Source of the DNA: Buttiauxella selenatireducens | Lineage (GTDB): Bacteria > Pseudomonadota > Gammaproteobacteria > Enterobacterales > Enterobacteriaceae | Length of the DNA: 64,000 nt | NCBI RefSeq assembly: GCF_031432975.1 | Contig: NZ_CP133838.1 | Coordinates: forward strand, 3,844,001-3,908,000 | Reading direction: 5' to 3' | In this document: positions 20,640 through 29,945 of the stretch, one piece after another | Layout of the letters: each line of letters starts with the position of its first letter | Numbering within the stretch: position 1 is the first letter of the stretch | The notes under the pieces: model-generated | Seen by the model: only the letters and a program-made list of their open reading frames with translations | Databases searched by the model: none | What the model was told of the DNA's origin: nothing | Translations under genes and position numbers: made by a program

Positions 20640-23600
20640 TTATTTATGTCTTTTTAGTAATACATACATCGCAGGAATCACCAGCATCGAAAGCAATGGC
20701 GCAGTGATCATCCCGCCAATCATTGGTGCAGCGATACGGCGCATGACTTCTGAACCGGTGCCATCTCCCCACATTATCGGCAACAAACCCGCCATAATCG
20801 TCGCGACAGTCATGACTTTTGGCCTGACACGCAATACAGCACCTTCATGAAGCGCACGCATTAGCATCGGTTTTCCTCCCAACGGTTCGAGCGCTTTATG
20901 CCTCGCAATGGCTTGATTTAAATAAAGTACCATTATTACGCCAAATTCAGCTGCCACTCCTGCTAAAGCAATAAACCCTACCGCTCCGGCAACGGATAAA
21001 TTGTATCCAAGTAGGTAGAGCAACCAGACTCCACCTATTAATGAGAACGGCAATGTCCCCATTATTAATAATGCATCACTCACTCGCGAAAATGTCACGT
21101 AGAGTAAGACGAATATAATTACCAGCGTGAAGGGTAAGACTATTCTTAATTTAGCGCTCGCACGTTCCAGATATTCAAATTGACCAGACCACGATAATGA
21201 AATGCTATCCGGTAATTTTACCTGTTGGTTAACCGCTCGCTGCATATCCTCCACGGCTGATTTTAAATCTCTTCCACGCAAATCAACATAAACCCAATTC
21301 GATAAACGGGCGTTCTCACTTTTCAGCATCGGTGGGCCATCAGTAATGCTGATATCGGCGAGTTCAGAGAGCGTAATCTGGCTGCCATTTGCGGTGATCA
21401 CCGGCAAATTTTTCAGTTTTTGAACGTTATCACGAACTTCTCGCGGGTAACGAACATTGATTGAATAGCGCTCACGCCCCTCGATTGTTTCGCCAATATT
21501 TTGCCCACCAATGAGCGATGCCACCAGCGATTGCAACTCTTTGACCGACACGCCATAACGCGCAGCTTTCAGCCTATCGATATTAATATCCACATAACGT
21601 CCCCCGCCAAGTCTCTCCGCGAGTGCAGACGTCACACCAGGAACCTGCTTCACCACCCGTTCAATTTGCTCAGCCACTTGTTCGATATCAGCAATATTGT
21701 TGCCATTCACTTTGATACCGACCGGGCTTTTGATGCCCGTTGCCAGCATATCCAAACGGTTGCGAATCGGCGGTACCCAAACATTAGCGATGCCGGGGAC
21801 TTTGACTACGCTATCAAGCTCGTTGACTAGCTTGTCCATCGTCATTCCCGGGCGCCACTGGTCGCGAGGTTTAAAGCGAATGGTGGTTTCTATCATTGTT
21901 AAAGGCGCAGGGTCGGTTGCAGTATCGGCACGTCCTGCCTTACCAAACACCGTCGCCACTTCCGGAACTGTTTTGATGAGACGATCGGTTTGTTGCAGTA
22001 AACGCCCGGCCTCACGAGCTGAAATCCCCGGCAATGTGGATGGCATATACAGCAAATCGCCTTCATCCAGCGGCGGCATGAACTCACTACCGAGGCGACT
22101 TAACGGCCACAATGTCGCCAGTAAAACGGCTCCGGCTATCACCAGCGTAGTTTTCGGGCGCGCCAGCACTTTATCCAACAGCGGTTCATAAGCGGCAATC
22201 AGCCAGCGGTTAACAGGATTGGCTTTTTCATCAGGTATTTTCCCACGAATGAAATAGCCCATCAGAACCGGCACCAGTGTAATCCCCAGCCCCGCAGCCA
22301 CGGCCATAGCGTAGGTTTTGGTGAATGCCAGCGGTGAGAACATCCGCCCTTCCTGCGCTTCAAGGGAAAACACCGGAATAAATGACAACGTGATGATCAA
22401 TAAACTACAGAACAACGCAGGCCCGACTTCAACGGCTGCTTGTTCCGAAATGCGCCAATAGTCGGCACTCGTGGGCTGTTTGTCAGGATTGTCATGCCGC
22501 CATTGTTCCAACACTTTGTGCATGTTTTCGATCATCACAATGGCCGCGTCGACCATCGCACCAATCGCAATCGCAATCCCGCCCAACGACATAATATTGG
22601 CGTTCACCCCCTGGTAGTGCATCACAATAAACGCACCCAAAATCCCCAGAGGCAAGGTGATCATCGCCACCAGCGCCGAACGGAAATGGAACAAGAACAG
22701 CGCGCAGATCAGTGCCACGACGATGAACTCTTCCAGCAACTTATGGGAAAGCGTTTCTATCGCATTTTCAATGAGGTGTGAGCGATCATAGACCGGAACA
22801 ATTTCTATTCCCGCTGGCAAACTCTTTTGAATTTGCTGAAGCTTCGCCTTCACCGCATTAATGGTATCCAGCGCATTTTTCCCGTACCGCATGACGATAA
22901 TGCCGCCTGCGACCTCGCCTTCTCCGTTAAACTCAGCCACCCCACGGCGAATTTCTGGCCCCATCCGCAGCGTCGCGACATCGCTGAGCATTATCGGAAC
23001 ACCTTCTCGCGTGGCGATAACCACCTGCTTAAAGTCATTGAGACTTTTCAGGTAACCGGCGGTGCGCACCATGTATTCGGCCTCACCCATTTCGATAACC
23101 GAGCCGCCACCTTCCTGGTTTGCGCTCTGTACCGCATTGATGACCTGTTCATGGGTTATATTCAGCGCACGCATACGTTGTGGATCGAGCACAATTTGAT
23201 ACTGCCGCACCATGCCGCCAACACTCGCGACCTCCGAAACGTTCGGTACCGTTTTAAGCTCAAACTTTAGCGTCCAGTCTTGCAGCGCACGTAAATCCGC
23301 AAGGCTGTGTTTGCCCGTTCTGTCCACCAGCGCGTACTCATACACCCAGCCAACACCGGTCGCATCTGGCCCCAGCGAGGCTTTGGCCTCCGCTGGCAGT
23401 TGTGACTGAACCTGGCTTAAATATTCAAGAACCCGCGAACGCGCCCAGTACGGATCAGTGCCATCTTCAAACAAAATGTAGACATAGGCATCGCCGAACA
23501 TCGAAAAGCCGCGCACGGTTTTCGCCCCCGGCACTGAAAGCATAGTGGTGGTGAGTGGATAAGTGACTTGATCTTCAACTACCTGTGGCGCTTTGCCCGG

Positions 23601-23759
23601 GTAGTTGATACGAATGATCACCTGCACATCCGAGAGATCCGGCAATGCATCCAACGGCGCACGCTGAAGTGACCAAATCCCCCACGCCGCCATCATGATT
23701 GCCGCCAACAGCACCAGCAGCCGATTTTTAAGAGACCAGCGAATGACAGCGGCAATCAT
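20640..23759 (-). CDS. cusA: CusA-like copper/silver RND efflux pump
   Basis: A heavy-metal-efflux RND inner-membrane pump of 1039 residues (E. coli CusA 1047). Two halves, each with one plus five membrane helices, flank large periplasmic loops. The TM4 signature [13 protein letters not shown] is the monovalent-metal type. Metal-shuttling methionines are visible in [26 protein letters not shown] and NRLDMLATG. Its start overlaps the cusB-like stop as ATGA. It is the last gene of the leftward operon. Copper(I)/silver(I) specificity is inferred from family motifs and from the CusF partners. No cusRS lies in the window, and E. coli has nothing here between pagP and dcuC. Confidence 0.94.
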   Translation of the reverse strand: MIAAVIRWSLKNRLLVLLAAIMMAAWGIWSLQRAPLDALPDLSDVQVIIRINYPGKAPQVVEDQVTYPLTTTMLSVPGAKTVRGFSMFGDAYVYILFEDGTDPYWARSRVLEYLSQVQSQLPAEAKASLGPDATGVGWVYEYALVDRTGKHSLADLRALQDWTLKFELKTVPNVSEVASVGGMVRQYQIVLDPQRMRALNITHEQVINAVQSANQEGGGSVIEMGEAEYMVRTAGYLKSLNDFKQVVIATREGVPIMLSDVATLRMGPEIRRGVAEFNGEGEVAGGIIVMRYGKNALDTINAVKAKLQQIQKSLPAGIEIVPVYDRSHLIENAIETLSHKLLEEFIVVALICALFLFHFRSALVAMITLPLGILGAFIVMHYQGVNANIMSLGGIAIAIGAMVDAAIVMIENMHKVLEQWRHDNPDKQPTSADYWRISEQAAVEVGPALFCSLLIITLSFIPVFSLEAQEGRMFSPLAFTKTYAMAVAAGLGITLVPVLMGYFIRGKIPDEKANPVNRWLIAAYEPLLDKVLARPKTTLVIAGAVLLATLWPLSRLGSEFMPPLDEGDLLYMPSTLPGISAREAGRLLQQTDRLIKTVPEVATVFGKAGRADTATDPAPLTMIETTIRFKPRDQWRPGMTMDKLVNELDSVVKVPGIANVWVPPIRNRLDMLATGIKSPVGIKVNGNNIADIEQVAEQIERVVKQVPGVTSALAERLGGGRYVDINIDRLKAARYGVSVKELQSLVASLIGGQNIGETIEGRERYSINVRYPREVRDNVQKLKNLPVITANGSQITLSELADISITDGPPMLKSENARLSNWVYVDLRGRDLKSAVEDMQRAVNQQVKLPDSISLSWSGQFEYLERASAKLRIVLPFTLVIIFVLLYVTFSRVSDALLIMGTLPFSLIGGVWLLYLLGYNLSVAGAVGFIALAGVAAEFGVIMVLYLNQAIARHKALEPLGGKPMLMRALHEGAVLRVRPKVMTVATIMAGLLPIMWGDGTGSEVMRRIAAPMIGGMITAPLLSMLVIPAMYVLLKRHK

Positions 23760-25207
23760 TTCATCGCCCCCGTCATTGGCATCAGGTGAGTAATCACCGC
23801 ACCGTGTTCGTCATCCAGGGTGAAGCTAAACATCACACTGTCCCCCACTTTAACGCTTTGCGCGTCGACCGCGGACGTCAGTGCGAAATCCATGGTCATC
23901 GCGCCCCATTTGAGTGCCGCAATCGGCTTGTGGGAAAGCGTAATCGTGTCATCCGTTATTTCTTTCACTACGGCTTCGCCCTGATATTGAACCGTGGTGG
24001 TGGCGGTTTTTTCCTGTGGAAGCGCGCTACGAAGGCTTGCCTCCGAATCAATCAGGAATTGGCCGGACGTGACGACTTTATCGCCCTCTTTCAATCCTTG
24101 TTTAATCTCCACCCACCCGTTTTGAGCGCCACCAACCACGACATTGACAGGGTTAAAATGCCCGTCATCCTGAGTGACTAACACCCGGCTGGCACTACCG
24201 GTTTCAATTAATGCTTCTTCTGGAATAGCCAGCACTGGCGGCAGATTGAGCGGGTTCGCCAGTTTCACCTTAAGGTACATTCCTGGCTTGAGTTTCATTT
24301 GTGGGTTTTCCAGCACGACACGGGCTTTCAGGGTTCGGGTGGAGGTTTCCATATTTGGCAGCAATTCACTGACGCGCCCGAGGAAGGCTTCACCGGGCCA
24401 GTTATCGCTCGATGCCACAATCTCACTTCCTGGCTGCAGCACCTGCGCCTGAGATTGCGGGTAATCGATAACAATCCAGACTTTCTCGAGGCTGGCAATT
24501 TCAAACAATGGCGCGGTTGCCACGACTTGCGCACCTTCGCGCGTCTCCAGTTTGTTGATATAGCCAGCCTGCTTGGCTCTGACTGTCACGCGCGTTTGAG
24601 GTTTACCACTGCGCTCAACCTGGCGAATGATTTCAGCGGGCATGAACTGGAGTTGTAGCCGTTCACGTGCAGCGCTGGTTAACGCACTGTCTCCCAAACG
24701 CCGCACGGCGAGATATTCTTGCTGCGCTGCCGTCCATTCAGGGATCCAGAGTTGTGCCAGCGGCTCGCCTGCTTTTACAAATTGTTGTGGCGCATTAACA
24801 AACAACTTCTCCACCACGCCGCTGGCACTGGCGGGGATAATCTGCACGCTGCGTTCATCGGTTGAGACGGTAGCAAAAGCATCAAATTGATAATTGAGGG
24901 CTTTTTTCTCTACCACTGCCGTTTTTATCCCCAGATTTTGCTGCTGACGAGCGCTGACCGTCACTCCGCCATCTTCGGTGGTTTCATCGGCATAACGAGG
25001 GACGAGATCCATATCCATAAACGGTGATTTACCCGGTTTGTCGAAACGCTGGCCTGGCGTCATCGGGTCATACCAATAGAGAACTTTTCGTTCCGACTGA
25101 GCTGTCGGCATCGTGGTGATGGTGCTCTGTTTACCCGCGTAATATCCCACGCCAAGGGCTGCGGCGACCGCAAGGGCTAACAAAGAAATTTGCGTGATGG
25201 TTTTCAT
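23756..25207 (-). CDS. cusB: CusB-like periplasmic adaptor with fused C-terminal CusF domain
   Basis: A membrane-fusion protein linking the RND pump to the outer-membrane channel. It is 483 residues against 407 for E. coli CusB. Order: N-terminal helix (1-25); a heavy-metal-binding module [10 protein letters not shown]...[12 protein letters not shown] (about 44-72) with the methionines that take metal from CusF; barrel-sandwich, alpha-hairpin and beta-barrel adaptor domains (about 80-390); then an extra domain of about 75 residues. The extra domain reads [20 protein letters not shown] and WGAMTMDF, with the His, Trp, Met, Met ligand set of CusF. It overlaps both neighbours by 4 bp. Confidence 0.93.
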   Translation of the reverse strand: MKTITQISLLALAVAAALGVGYYAGKQSTITTMPTAQSERKVLYWYDPMTPGQRFDKPGKSPFMDMDLVPRYADETTEDGGVTVSARQQQNLGIKTAVVEKKALNYQFDAFATVSTDERSVQIIPASASGVVEKLFVNAPQQFVKAGEPLAQLWIPEWTAAQQEYLAVRRLGDSALTSAARERLQLQFMPAEIIRQVERSGKPQTRVTVRAKQAGYINKLETREGAQVVATAPLFEIASLEKVWIVIDYPQSQAQVLQPGSEIVASSDNWPGEAFLGRVSELLPNMETSTRTLKARVVLENPQMKLKPGMYLKVKLANPLNLPPVLAIPEEALIETGSASRVLVTQDDGHFNPVNVVVGGAQNGWVEIKQGLKEGDKVVTSGQFLIDSEASLRSALPQEKTATTTVQYQGEAVVKEITDDTITLSHKPIAALKWGAMTMDFALTSAVDAQSVKVGDSVMFSFTLDDEHGAVITHLMPMTGAMK

Positions 25208-26463
25208 GATGGGTTGTTTTCCTGTGGCGTCAGGTAGCGTATAGCGGCCCAGGTTTCAGCCACGGTTTTTTCAGCGTTATGCGCGTTCAGTTCGGTATCC
25301 AGCAGCGTGCGGCGGGCATTGAGTAAGTCAGAGAGAGTCGATTGACCGGAACGATATTGCGCTTCAATCAGTGAAAGACGCTGGCGCTGCAAAGGCAAAA
25401 TCTGGTCCTGTTGGCGCAGCCAGAGCGTTTGCGCAGCCTGGTACTGCGCCACTAATGTGCGAACCAGCGCAACACGTTCCCGGTTCGCGATGGCGAGTTG
25501 GTCATTGGCTTCCATTGAACGGGACATATCCGCCGCCAGGTCTTTGTCCTGGCGCTGTGATTTGAATAGCGGCATGTCCACGGTAAACATCACGCCCGCC
25601 ATGTCATCGTAATCATCCGCACGATGGGCGTAATACACCTCAACGCCGACATTCGGTTTTGCCGCCACTGCCGATTGCGCCGAACGCGCTTTAGCAACAT
25701 CCGCCTCACGCGCAGCCTCAATCACTTCCGGATGCTGGCTGACGCCTTGCTCCAGTACCGCAGGGTCAGCAGGCAAACGTTGGTAGCGCGGCAAATTACC
25801 GCTGACCGAGTCAATATTTTCACCTGTCAGTCGCAGCAAACGTGTCTGCGCCAGAACTACATCGCGCTGCGCGAGCGTCACTTTGTCCTGCATGTCTAAA
25901 AGCGTCATGCGGATATCCACCACGCTTGATGCTGGAGTGCTGCCGCTGGCCACCGTCGCCTTCTGCACGGCGACCTGGCGTTCGGTTTCGGCTACCAGTT
26001 TCTGTGCCGTCGCCAGCACTTTTTCTGACAACGCCAGATCCAACCAGGCCTGCGCGGTCGTTCGAAGCAACTCCGCTCGAATGACTTCCGCTTTCGCCGC
26101 ACTACTGGCTGATTGCGCCAGAATAGTTTCAGCTTTACGGTCGCGTTTTTCCTCGCTGACGTAATCCTGCATGATGCCAATACGCTGCATGGTCATGCCT
26201 TCACGGGTAAATCGATGGCTGTTGTTGCCCTCAATCGGGACGTTTTCAATACCAAATTTCAATTTAGGATCGGGTAACTCGCGGGCAGAATCAGCCATAG
26301 CACTCAGCGCATTGCTCTGATTGCGGTTGGCGGAAAGTTCTGCTGAATAGTGCTCAGCGGCGGCCAGGGTCTGTTGCAGGCTGAACTCTGCCGCATTTGC
26401 GGCGAAGACAGGCACAGCAAGCAGCACCCCACCGAGCCATAAGCTCAGGGAATGTTGTCTCAT
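25204..26463 (-). CDS. TolC/CzcC-type outer-membrane factor of the copper efflux operon
   Basis: An outer-membrane channel protein of 419 residues with a signal peptide ending NAAEF-type sequence and two repeats of long coiled-coil hairpins (OEP family; AEHYSAELSANRNQ..., AIANRERVALVRTLVAQY, QYRSGQSTLSDLLNARRTLL). It has no lipobox, unlike E. coli CusC, and looks more like CzcC-type channels. The second of two adjacent ATGs (26463) has the better spacing to GGGGGAA. Role: exit duct for the CusBA-like pump, inferred from operon position. Confidence 0.9.
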   Translation of the reverse strand: MRQHSLSLWLGGVLLAVPVFAANAAEFSLQQTLAAAEHYSAELSANRNQSNALSAMADSARELPDPKLKFGIENVPIEGNNSHRFTREGMTMQRIGIMQDYVSEEKRDRKAETILAQSASSAAKAEVIRAELLRTTAQAWLDLALSEKVLATAQKLVAETERQVAVQKATVASGSTPASSVVDIRMTLLDMQDKVTLAQRDVVLAQTRLLRLTGENIDSVSGNLPRYQRLPADPAVLEQGVSQHPEVIEAAREADVAKARSAQSAVAAKPNVGVEVYYAHRADDYDDMAGVMFTVDMPLFKSQRQDKDLAADMSRSMEANDQLAIANRERVALVRTLVAQYQAAQTLWLRQQDQILPLQRQRLSLIEAQYRSGQSTLSDLLNARRTLLDTELNAHNAEKTVAETWAAIRYLTPQENNPS

Positions 26464-26474
26464 CATTTCCCCCG

Positions 26475-26834
26475 TTACTTAGTCGGGGTAACTGAGGCGA
26501 GTTGGTAACCTTCAGCCTGTTGGCTGAAAGTGAAGTCCACCGCGTCACCGGCTTTAACCACGGGCAATGATCCGCTTTCAGGCAGGCTGAACGTCATCGT
26601 CATGGCGGGCCAGTTAAGGGCAGTGATAGGTTTGTGGGCAATAGAAATGGAATCGGCAGTGGTTTTCTTCACGACGCCCTGGCCATGATAAATTTCAGCC
26701 GCCATGTGATTTTCCATGGGCATGGACATCGCCATGTCATGGGACATTTCGGTCGACGCAGCATGAGCCACAGTGATGAAAGCAAATACGGACAGCGCAA
26801 TAGCTGAAAGAGAACGAGCAGAAAAAATAGACAT
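26475..26834 (-). CDS. cusF: Periplasmic copper/silver chaperone CusF
   Basis: 119 residues. A signal peptide ends VAHAA, then comes a Met/His-rich segment (MSHDMAMSMPMENHM) and an OB-fold CusF domain. The ligand set H-x7-W-x2-M-x-M is present in AHKPITALNWPAMTM. It carries Cu(I)/Ag(I) in the periplasm to the adaptor. A second copy of the domain is fused to the adaptor. The gene order F, outer-membrane factor, B, A differs from E. coli cusCFBA. Confidence 0.93.
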   Translation of the reverse strand: MSIFSARSLSAIALSVFAFITVAHAASTEMSHDMAMSMPMENHMAAEIYHGQGVVKKTTADSISIAHKPITALNWPAMTMTFSLPESGSLPVVKAGDAVDFTFSQQAEGYQLASVTPTK

Positions 26835-26919
26835 AAAAATCTCCAGAACTTAAGTCAAAGGACGGCGAAACGCCGGAATGCCCTAAATCGAAAAGGCATG
26901 AACCAAGACAGTGCTGGAG

Positions 26920-27369
26920 TTATTCTCTAAAACGACAAAACCGAATCGTGGCGGGAGGGCCTGTTGCAGGCGGTGATATTAAGGCAACGGACGATACCGT
27001 TTCATTACATTCAGGGACCACTAAAGCCAGAGTATTTGCCGTCGGCAAAGCAGCCAAAGAAGTGTGGCCGTTATCCTTTTGCATCACATCAGGAATACAG
27101 TGTTTCTCACACAACATTCCTTTCGTTTTCGCCAAATCTCGTGTGCTGTTCATCAGCATATGATCGCTATGCTGAATGGAAAGTGACTGCAAACTGATGT
27201 TTACCGGGCAGTCATGCGATGCCACTGCGACCTGGCTGTTGACAAACAGCCAGCCGAACGCCATCAGCAGCATCAAAAGATGCTTTCTGAAAAAGCGCAA
27301 ACGGCTTGTCGACCAGAAAGTGGATTGCAAAATAGTGGCCTCAAATAAACGAGGCGCCAGTATAAGCAT
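26920..27369 (-). CDS. Uncharacterised envelope protein leading the copper operon
   Basis: 149 residues, preceded by GAAAGG. A long charged N-terminus is followed by a hydrophobic segment (HLLMLLMAFGWLFVNSQVAVA, about 30-50) that is a signal or anchor. After it come paired cysteines and histidines (SHDCPVN, CEKHCIPDV, VPECNE) and a conserved-looking tail PPATGPPATIRFCRF. I do not recognise a characterised family. Small Cys/His proteins with such tails occur beside metal-efflux genes, so a role in metal sensing or binding is a reasonable inference. It lies 85 bp upstream of cusF on the same strand. Confidence 0.7.
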   Translation of the reverse strand: MLILAPRLFEATILQSTFWSTSRLRFFRKHLLMLLMAFGWLFVNSQVAVASHDCPVNISLQSLSIQHSDHMLMNSTRDLAKTKGMLCEKHCIPDVMQKDNGHTSLAALPTANTLALVVPECNETVSSVALISPPATGPPATIRFCRFRE

Positions 27370-27586
27370 CAGGCCTTTCTATTTTGAAGAGATTTTTAAT
27401 GGCTTTACATTTACACACAGGCAATGAATTAACAATTGCGTAATATATTTTTAATTAAATAGCCTCCAAATGGTTATTAATAGAACGATCAACTGTGTAA
27501 ATAAATAACGCATATCAATAAGTAAATGTCATAATTGCAACACTGCCTACAAAAGTATGATGGCAGTCTCACGAAGCTTGCTAAAT

Positions 27587-27600
27587 TTGATGCTTATCAG
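27587..27600 (+). promoter_or_regulatory. Probable FNR site for dcuC
   Basis: TTGATGCTTATCAG matches the FNR consensus TTGAT-N4-ATCAA at 9 of 10 positions. dcuC is an FNR-activated anaerobic gene in E. coli. A class II site here would place the start of transcription near 27635, just before the ERIC element, with only a weak -10-like CAGATT. Confidence 0.6.
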
Positions 27601-27651
27601 AAATCGCCGCCTTTGATTCAGGCAGATTGACACCGCTTTCGCAGACGGCTT

Positions 27652-27779
27652 TATACCCATCATACTTCAAGCTGCTTATGCGTTGGCTGCATCAGCTCAC
27701 CCCAGTCACTTACTTGAGTAAGCTCCAGGGGATTCACTGCTTTGCCGCCTTCAAGCAACTTGAATTATTTTGGGTATAT
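27652..27779. repeat. ERIC element (full length)
   Basis: 128 bp bounded by TATACCCA and TGGGTATA, with the core CTCACCCCAGTCACTTACTT and GTAAGCTCCAGGGGATTCAC, which match the two classical ERIC primer regions. It lies between the probable FNR site and dcuC and so should be in the dcuC 5' leader. Confidence 0.93.
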
Positions 27780-27865
27780 AACCGTTATTTTTTATTTTTC
27801 TGGCATGGCGTTACGTTCAGGTGCGGCCAACAGATGCCGAGTACCAAACGCAACAGGGGGCTTTA

Positions 27866-29248
27866 ATGCTGACAACGATTGAATTACTTATTGGGGTTGT
27901 AGTGATTGTTGGTGTAGCTCGCTACATCATCAAAGGCTACTCCGCCACCGGCGTATTATTCGTCGGCGGCTTAACGTTACTGATTATTAGCGCCCTGATG
28001 GGCCACAAAGTATTACCAGCCAGTGCTGAAAGCACCGGTTACACAGCAACCGATATTGTCGAATATATCAAAATCCTGCTGATGAGCCGCGGTGGCGATC
28101 TCGGCATGATGATCATGATGCTGTGTGGTTTCGCCTCTTATATGACGCATATTGGCGCGAACGACATGGTCGTAAAGCTCGCGTCAAAACCGCTGAAACT
28201 CATTAACTCACCTTACATTCTGATGATTGCCGCGTATTTCGTGGCGTGCCTGATGTCACTGGCGGTCTCTTCTGCGACCGGTCTGGGTGTATTGCTGATG
28301 GCAACGTTGTTCCCGGTGATGGTGAACGTCGGTATTAGCCGTGGTGCTGCGGCTGCAATTTGTGCCTCCCCTGCTGCAATCATCCTGTCTCCGACTTCTG
28401 GCGACGTGGTGCTGGCTGCGAAAGCGGCTGAAATGACACTGGTTGATTTTGCCTTTAAAACCACCGTGCCAATTTCCATTGCTGCCATCATTGCGATGGC
28501 GATTGCCCACTTCTTCTGGCAACGCTATCTGGATAAAAAAGAGAACATTAGCCATGAAATGCTAGATGTCAGCGAAATCCAGACTACCGCGCCTTCTTTC
28601 TATGCCATTCTGCCGTTTACACCAATTATTGGTGTGTTGATTTTCGACGGTAAATGGGGTCCACAGCTGCATATCATTACTATTTTAGTTATCTGTATTC
28701 TGATTGCGGCAATTATTGAATTCTTCCGTAGTTTCAATACGCAGAGTGTTTTCTCCGGGCTGGAGGTTTGTTACCGCGGTATGGCTGATGCCTTCGCAAA
28801 CGTGGTGATGCTGTTGGTGGCAGCGGGCGTGTTCGCTCAGGGCCTGAGCACCATCGGCTTTATCCAGAGCCTGATTTCCATTGCGACATCATTTGGCTCC
28901 GCAAGTATCATTCTGATGCTGGTGTTGGTCGTGCTCACGATGTTGGCCGCAATGACCACCGGTTCAGGTAACGCGCCGTTCTACGCATTTGTTGAGATGA
29001 TCCCGAAACTGGCTCACTCCTCTGGCATCAACCCTGCGTACCTTGTGATTCCTATGCTGCAAGCGTCCAACCTGGGCCGTACCATTTCTCCGGTTTCCGG
29101 CGTCGTTGTAGCGGTAGCGGGTATGGCGAAAATCTCACCTTTCGAAGTGGTTAAACGGACTTCAGTACCGATTGCGGTTGGTCTGATTGTGGTGATTATC
29201 GCCACCGAGATCCTCGTACCATCCTCTGCAATCGTTGTGGGCGGCTAA
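27866..29248 (+). CDS. dcuC: Anaerobic C4-dicarboxylate transporter DcuC
   Basis: An inner-membrane transporter of 460 residues (E. coli 461) with about 12 membrane segments; it exports succinate during fermentation. The sequence is near-identical to E. coli DcuC through most of its length (e.g. MLCGFASYMTHIGANDMVVK). I placed the start at ATG 27866, 5 bp after CAGGGGG; the upstream in-frame ATG at 27821 adds unrelated residues. It is convergent with dpiA. It fits the adjacent citrate fermentation genes, whose end product is succinate. Confidence 0.97.
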   Translation: MLTTIELLIGVVVIVGVARYIIKGYSATGVLFVGGLTLLIISALMGHKVLPASAESTGYTATDIVEYIKILLMSRGGDLGMMIMMLCGFASYMTHIGANDMVVKLASKPLKLINSPYILMIAAYFVACLMSLAVSSATGLGVLLMATLFPVMVNVGISRGAAAAICASPAAIILSPTSGDVVLAAKAAEMTLVDFAFKTTVPISIAAIIAMAIAHFFWQRYLDKKENISHEMLDVSEIQTTAPSFYAILPFTPIIGVLIFDGKWGPQLHIITILVICILIAAIIEFFRSFNTQSVFSGLEVCYRGMADAFANVVMLLVAAGVFAQGLSTIGFIQSLISIATSFGSASIILMLVLVVLTMLAAMTTGSGNAPFYAFVEMIPKLAHSSGINPAYLVIPMLQASNLGRTISPVSGVVVAVAGMAKISPFEVVKRTSVPIAVGLIVVIIATEILVPSSAIVVGG

Positions 29249-29261
29249 ACCCACTCGTCAT

Positions 29262-29945
29262 CTAAAAGGTCGCCCGATAAGTACGCTGTGGGCGACCTAC
29301 TTTGCCATAGACAATTTCCGCCATGATGAGTTGGCAACTTGCACAAAACTCCAGGTAACGCCTGGCAGTAGTGCGGCTTAGTTTTAACACCTCCGCCACC
29401 GTTTCAGCCGTATGCCGAGCATCGTGGTCGGTAAACAGTAACTGCACTTTCTCAAGCGTCAGTTCATCAATTCCCACCGGTAAAACCTCTTTTTGCTCGC
29501 CACGCGCGTAAGCGTTGAACATATCGTCAATCTGCCGCTGACTGGCACTGGCGTTGCTCGCCAGCATCTGCATTCTTTGTTTGTAACGCGTCAGAGTTTG
29601 TTCAAGGCGCTCATAGGCGATAGGTTTCACCAGATAATCAAATACGCCACCACGCACAGCATCCGAAACCGTGTCCATATCGCTTGCCGCCGTGGTAAAC
29701 ACCACGCCGCCGGGGTAGCGGTTCTGCACTAGCTCATGCAGCAATGTGATCCCTTTGCCATCGGGTAAATGGTTATCCAGTAAAATGAGATCGGGTTTAA
29801 ACCGCTCAATCATCATTCTTGTTTGTACCAAATTCCCTGCCAGCCACACCTGCCCACAGCCTGGCATTTGACGAATAAACTCCGCGTGCATTTCTGCCAA
29901 CGCCGTTTCATCTTCAACAATCAGAATTGTTATTGATTGAGTCAT
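29262..29945 (-). CDS. dpiA: Response regulator DpiA (CitB)
   Basis: 227 residues. An N-terminal receiver domain carries the phospho-acceptor D57 (LLLDNHLPDG), T-A switch (TTAASD) and K105-type (LVKPI); a C-terminal helix-turn-helix of the CitB/DcuR type follows (ETVAEVLKLSRTTARRYLEF). When phosphorylated by DpiB it activates the citrate genes; in E. coli it also binds A+T-rich replication origins. Its start overlaps the dpiB end by 32 bp. Confidence 0.96.
   Translation of the reverse strand: MTQSITILIVEDETALAEMHAEFIRQMPGCGQVWLAGNLVQTRMMIERFKPDLILLDNHLPDGKGITLLHELVQNRYPGGVVFTTAASDMDTVSDAVRGGVFDYLVKPIAYERLEQTLTRYKQRMQMLASNASASQRQIDDMFNAYARGEQKEVLPVGIDELTLEKVQLLFTDHDARHTAETVAEVLKLSRTTARRYLEFCASCQLIMAEIVYGKVGRPQRTYRATF
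29267..29298 (-). terminator. Terminator overlapping the 3' end of dpiA
   Basis: AGGTCGCCC and GGGCGACCT form a 9-bp stem inside the last dpiA codons; leftward it is followed by TTTT. It probably ends dpiBA transcription, convergent with dcuC. Confidence 0.65.

Larger units (their letters stand above)
27370..27865. other. Divergent regulatory region, copper operon and dcuC
   Basis: About 500 bp without a gene. It contains the leftward copper-operon promoter region (A+T-rich, 27430-27540), an inverted repeat ACTGCC/GGCAGT (27541-27568), a probable FNR box (27587-27600) and a full ERIC element (27652-27779). No CusR or CueR palindrome was identified by eye. Confidence 0.6.
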
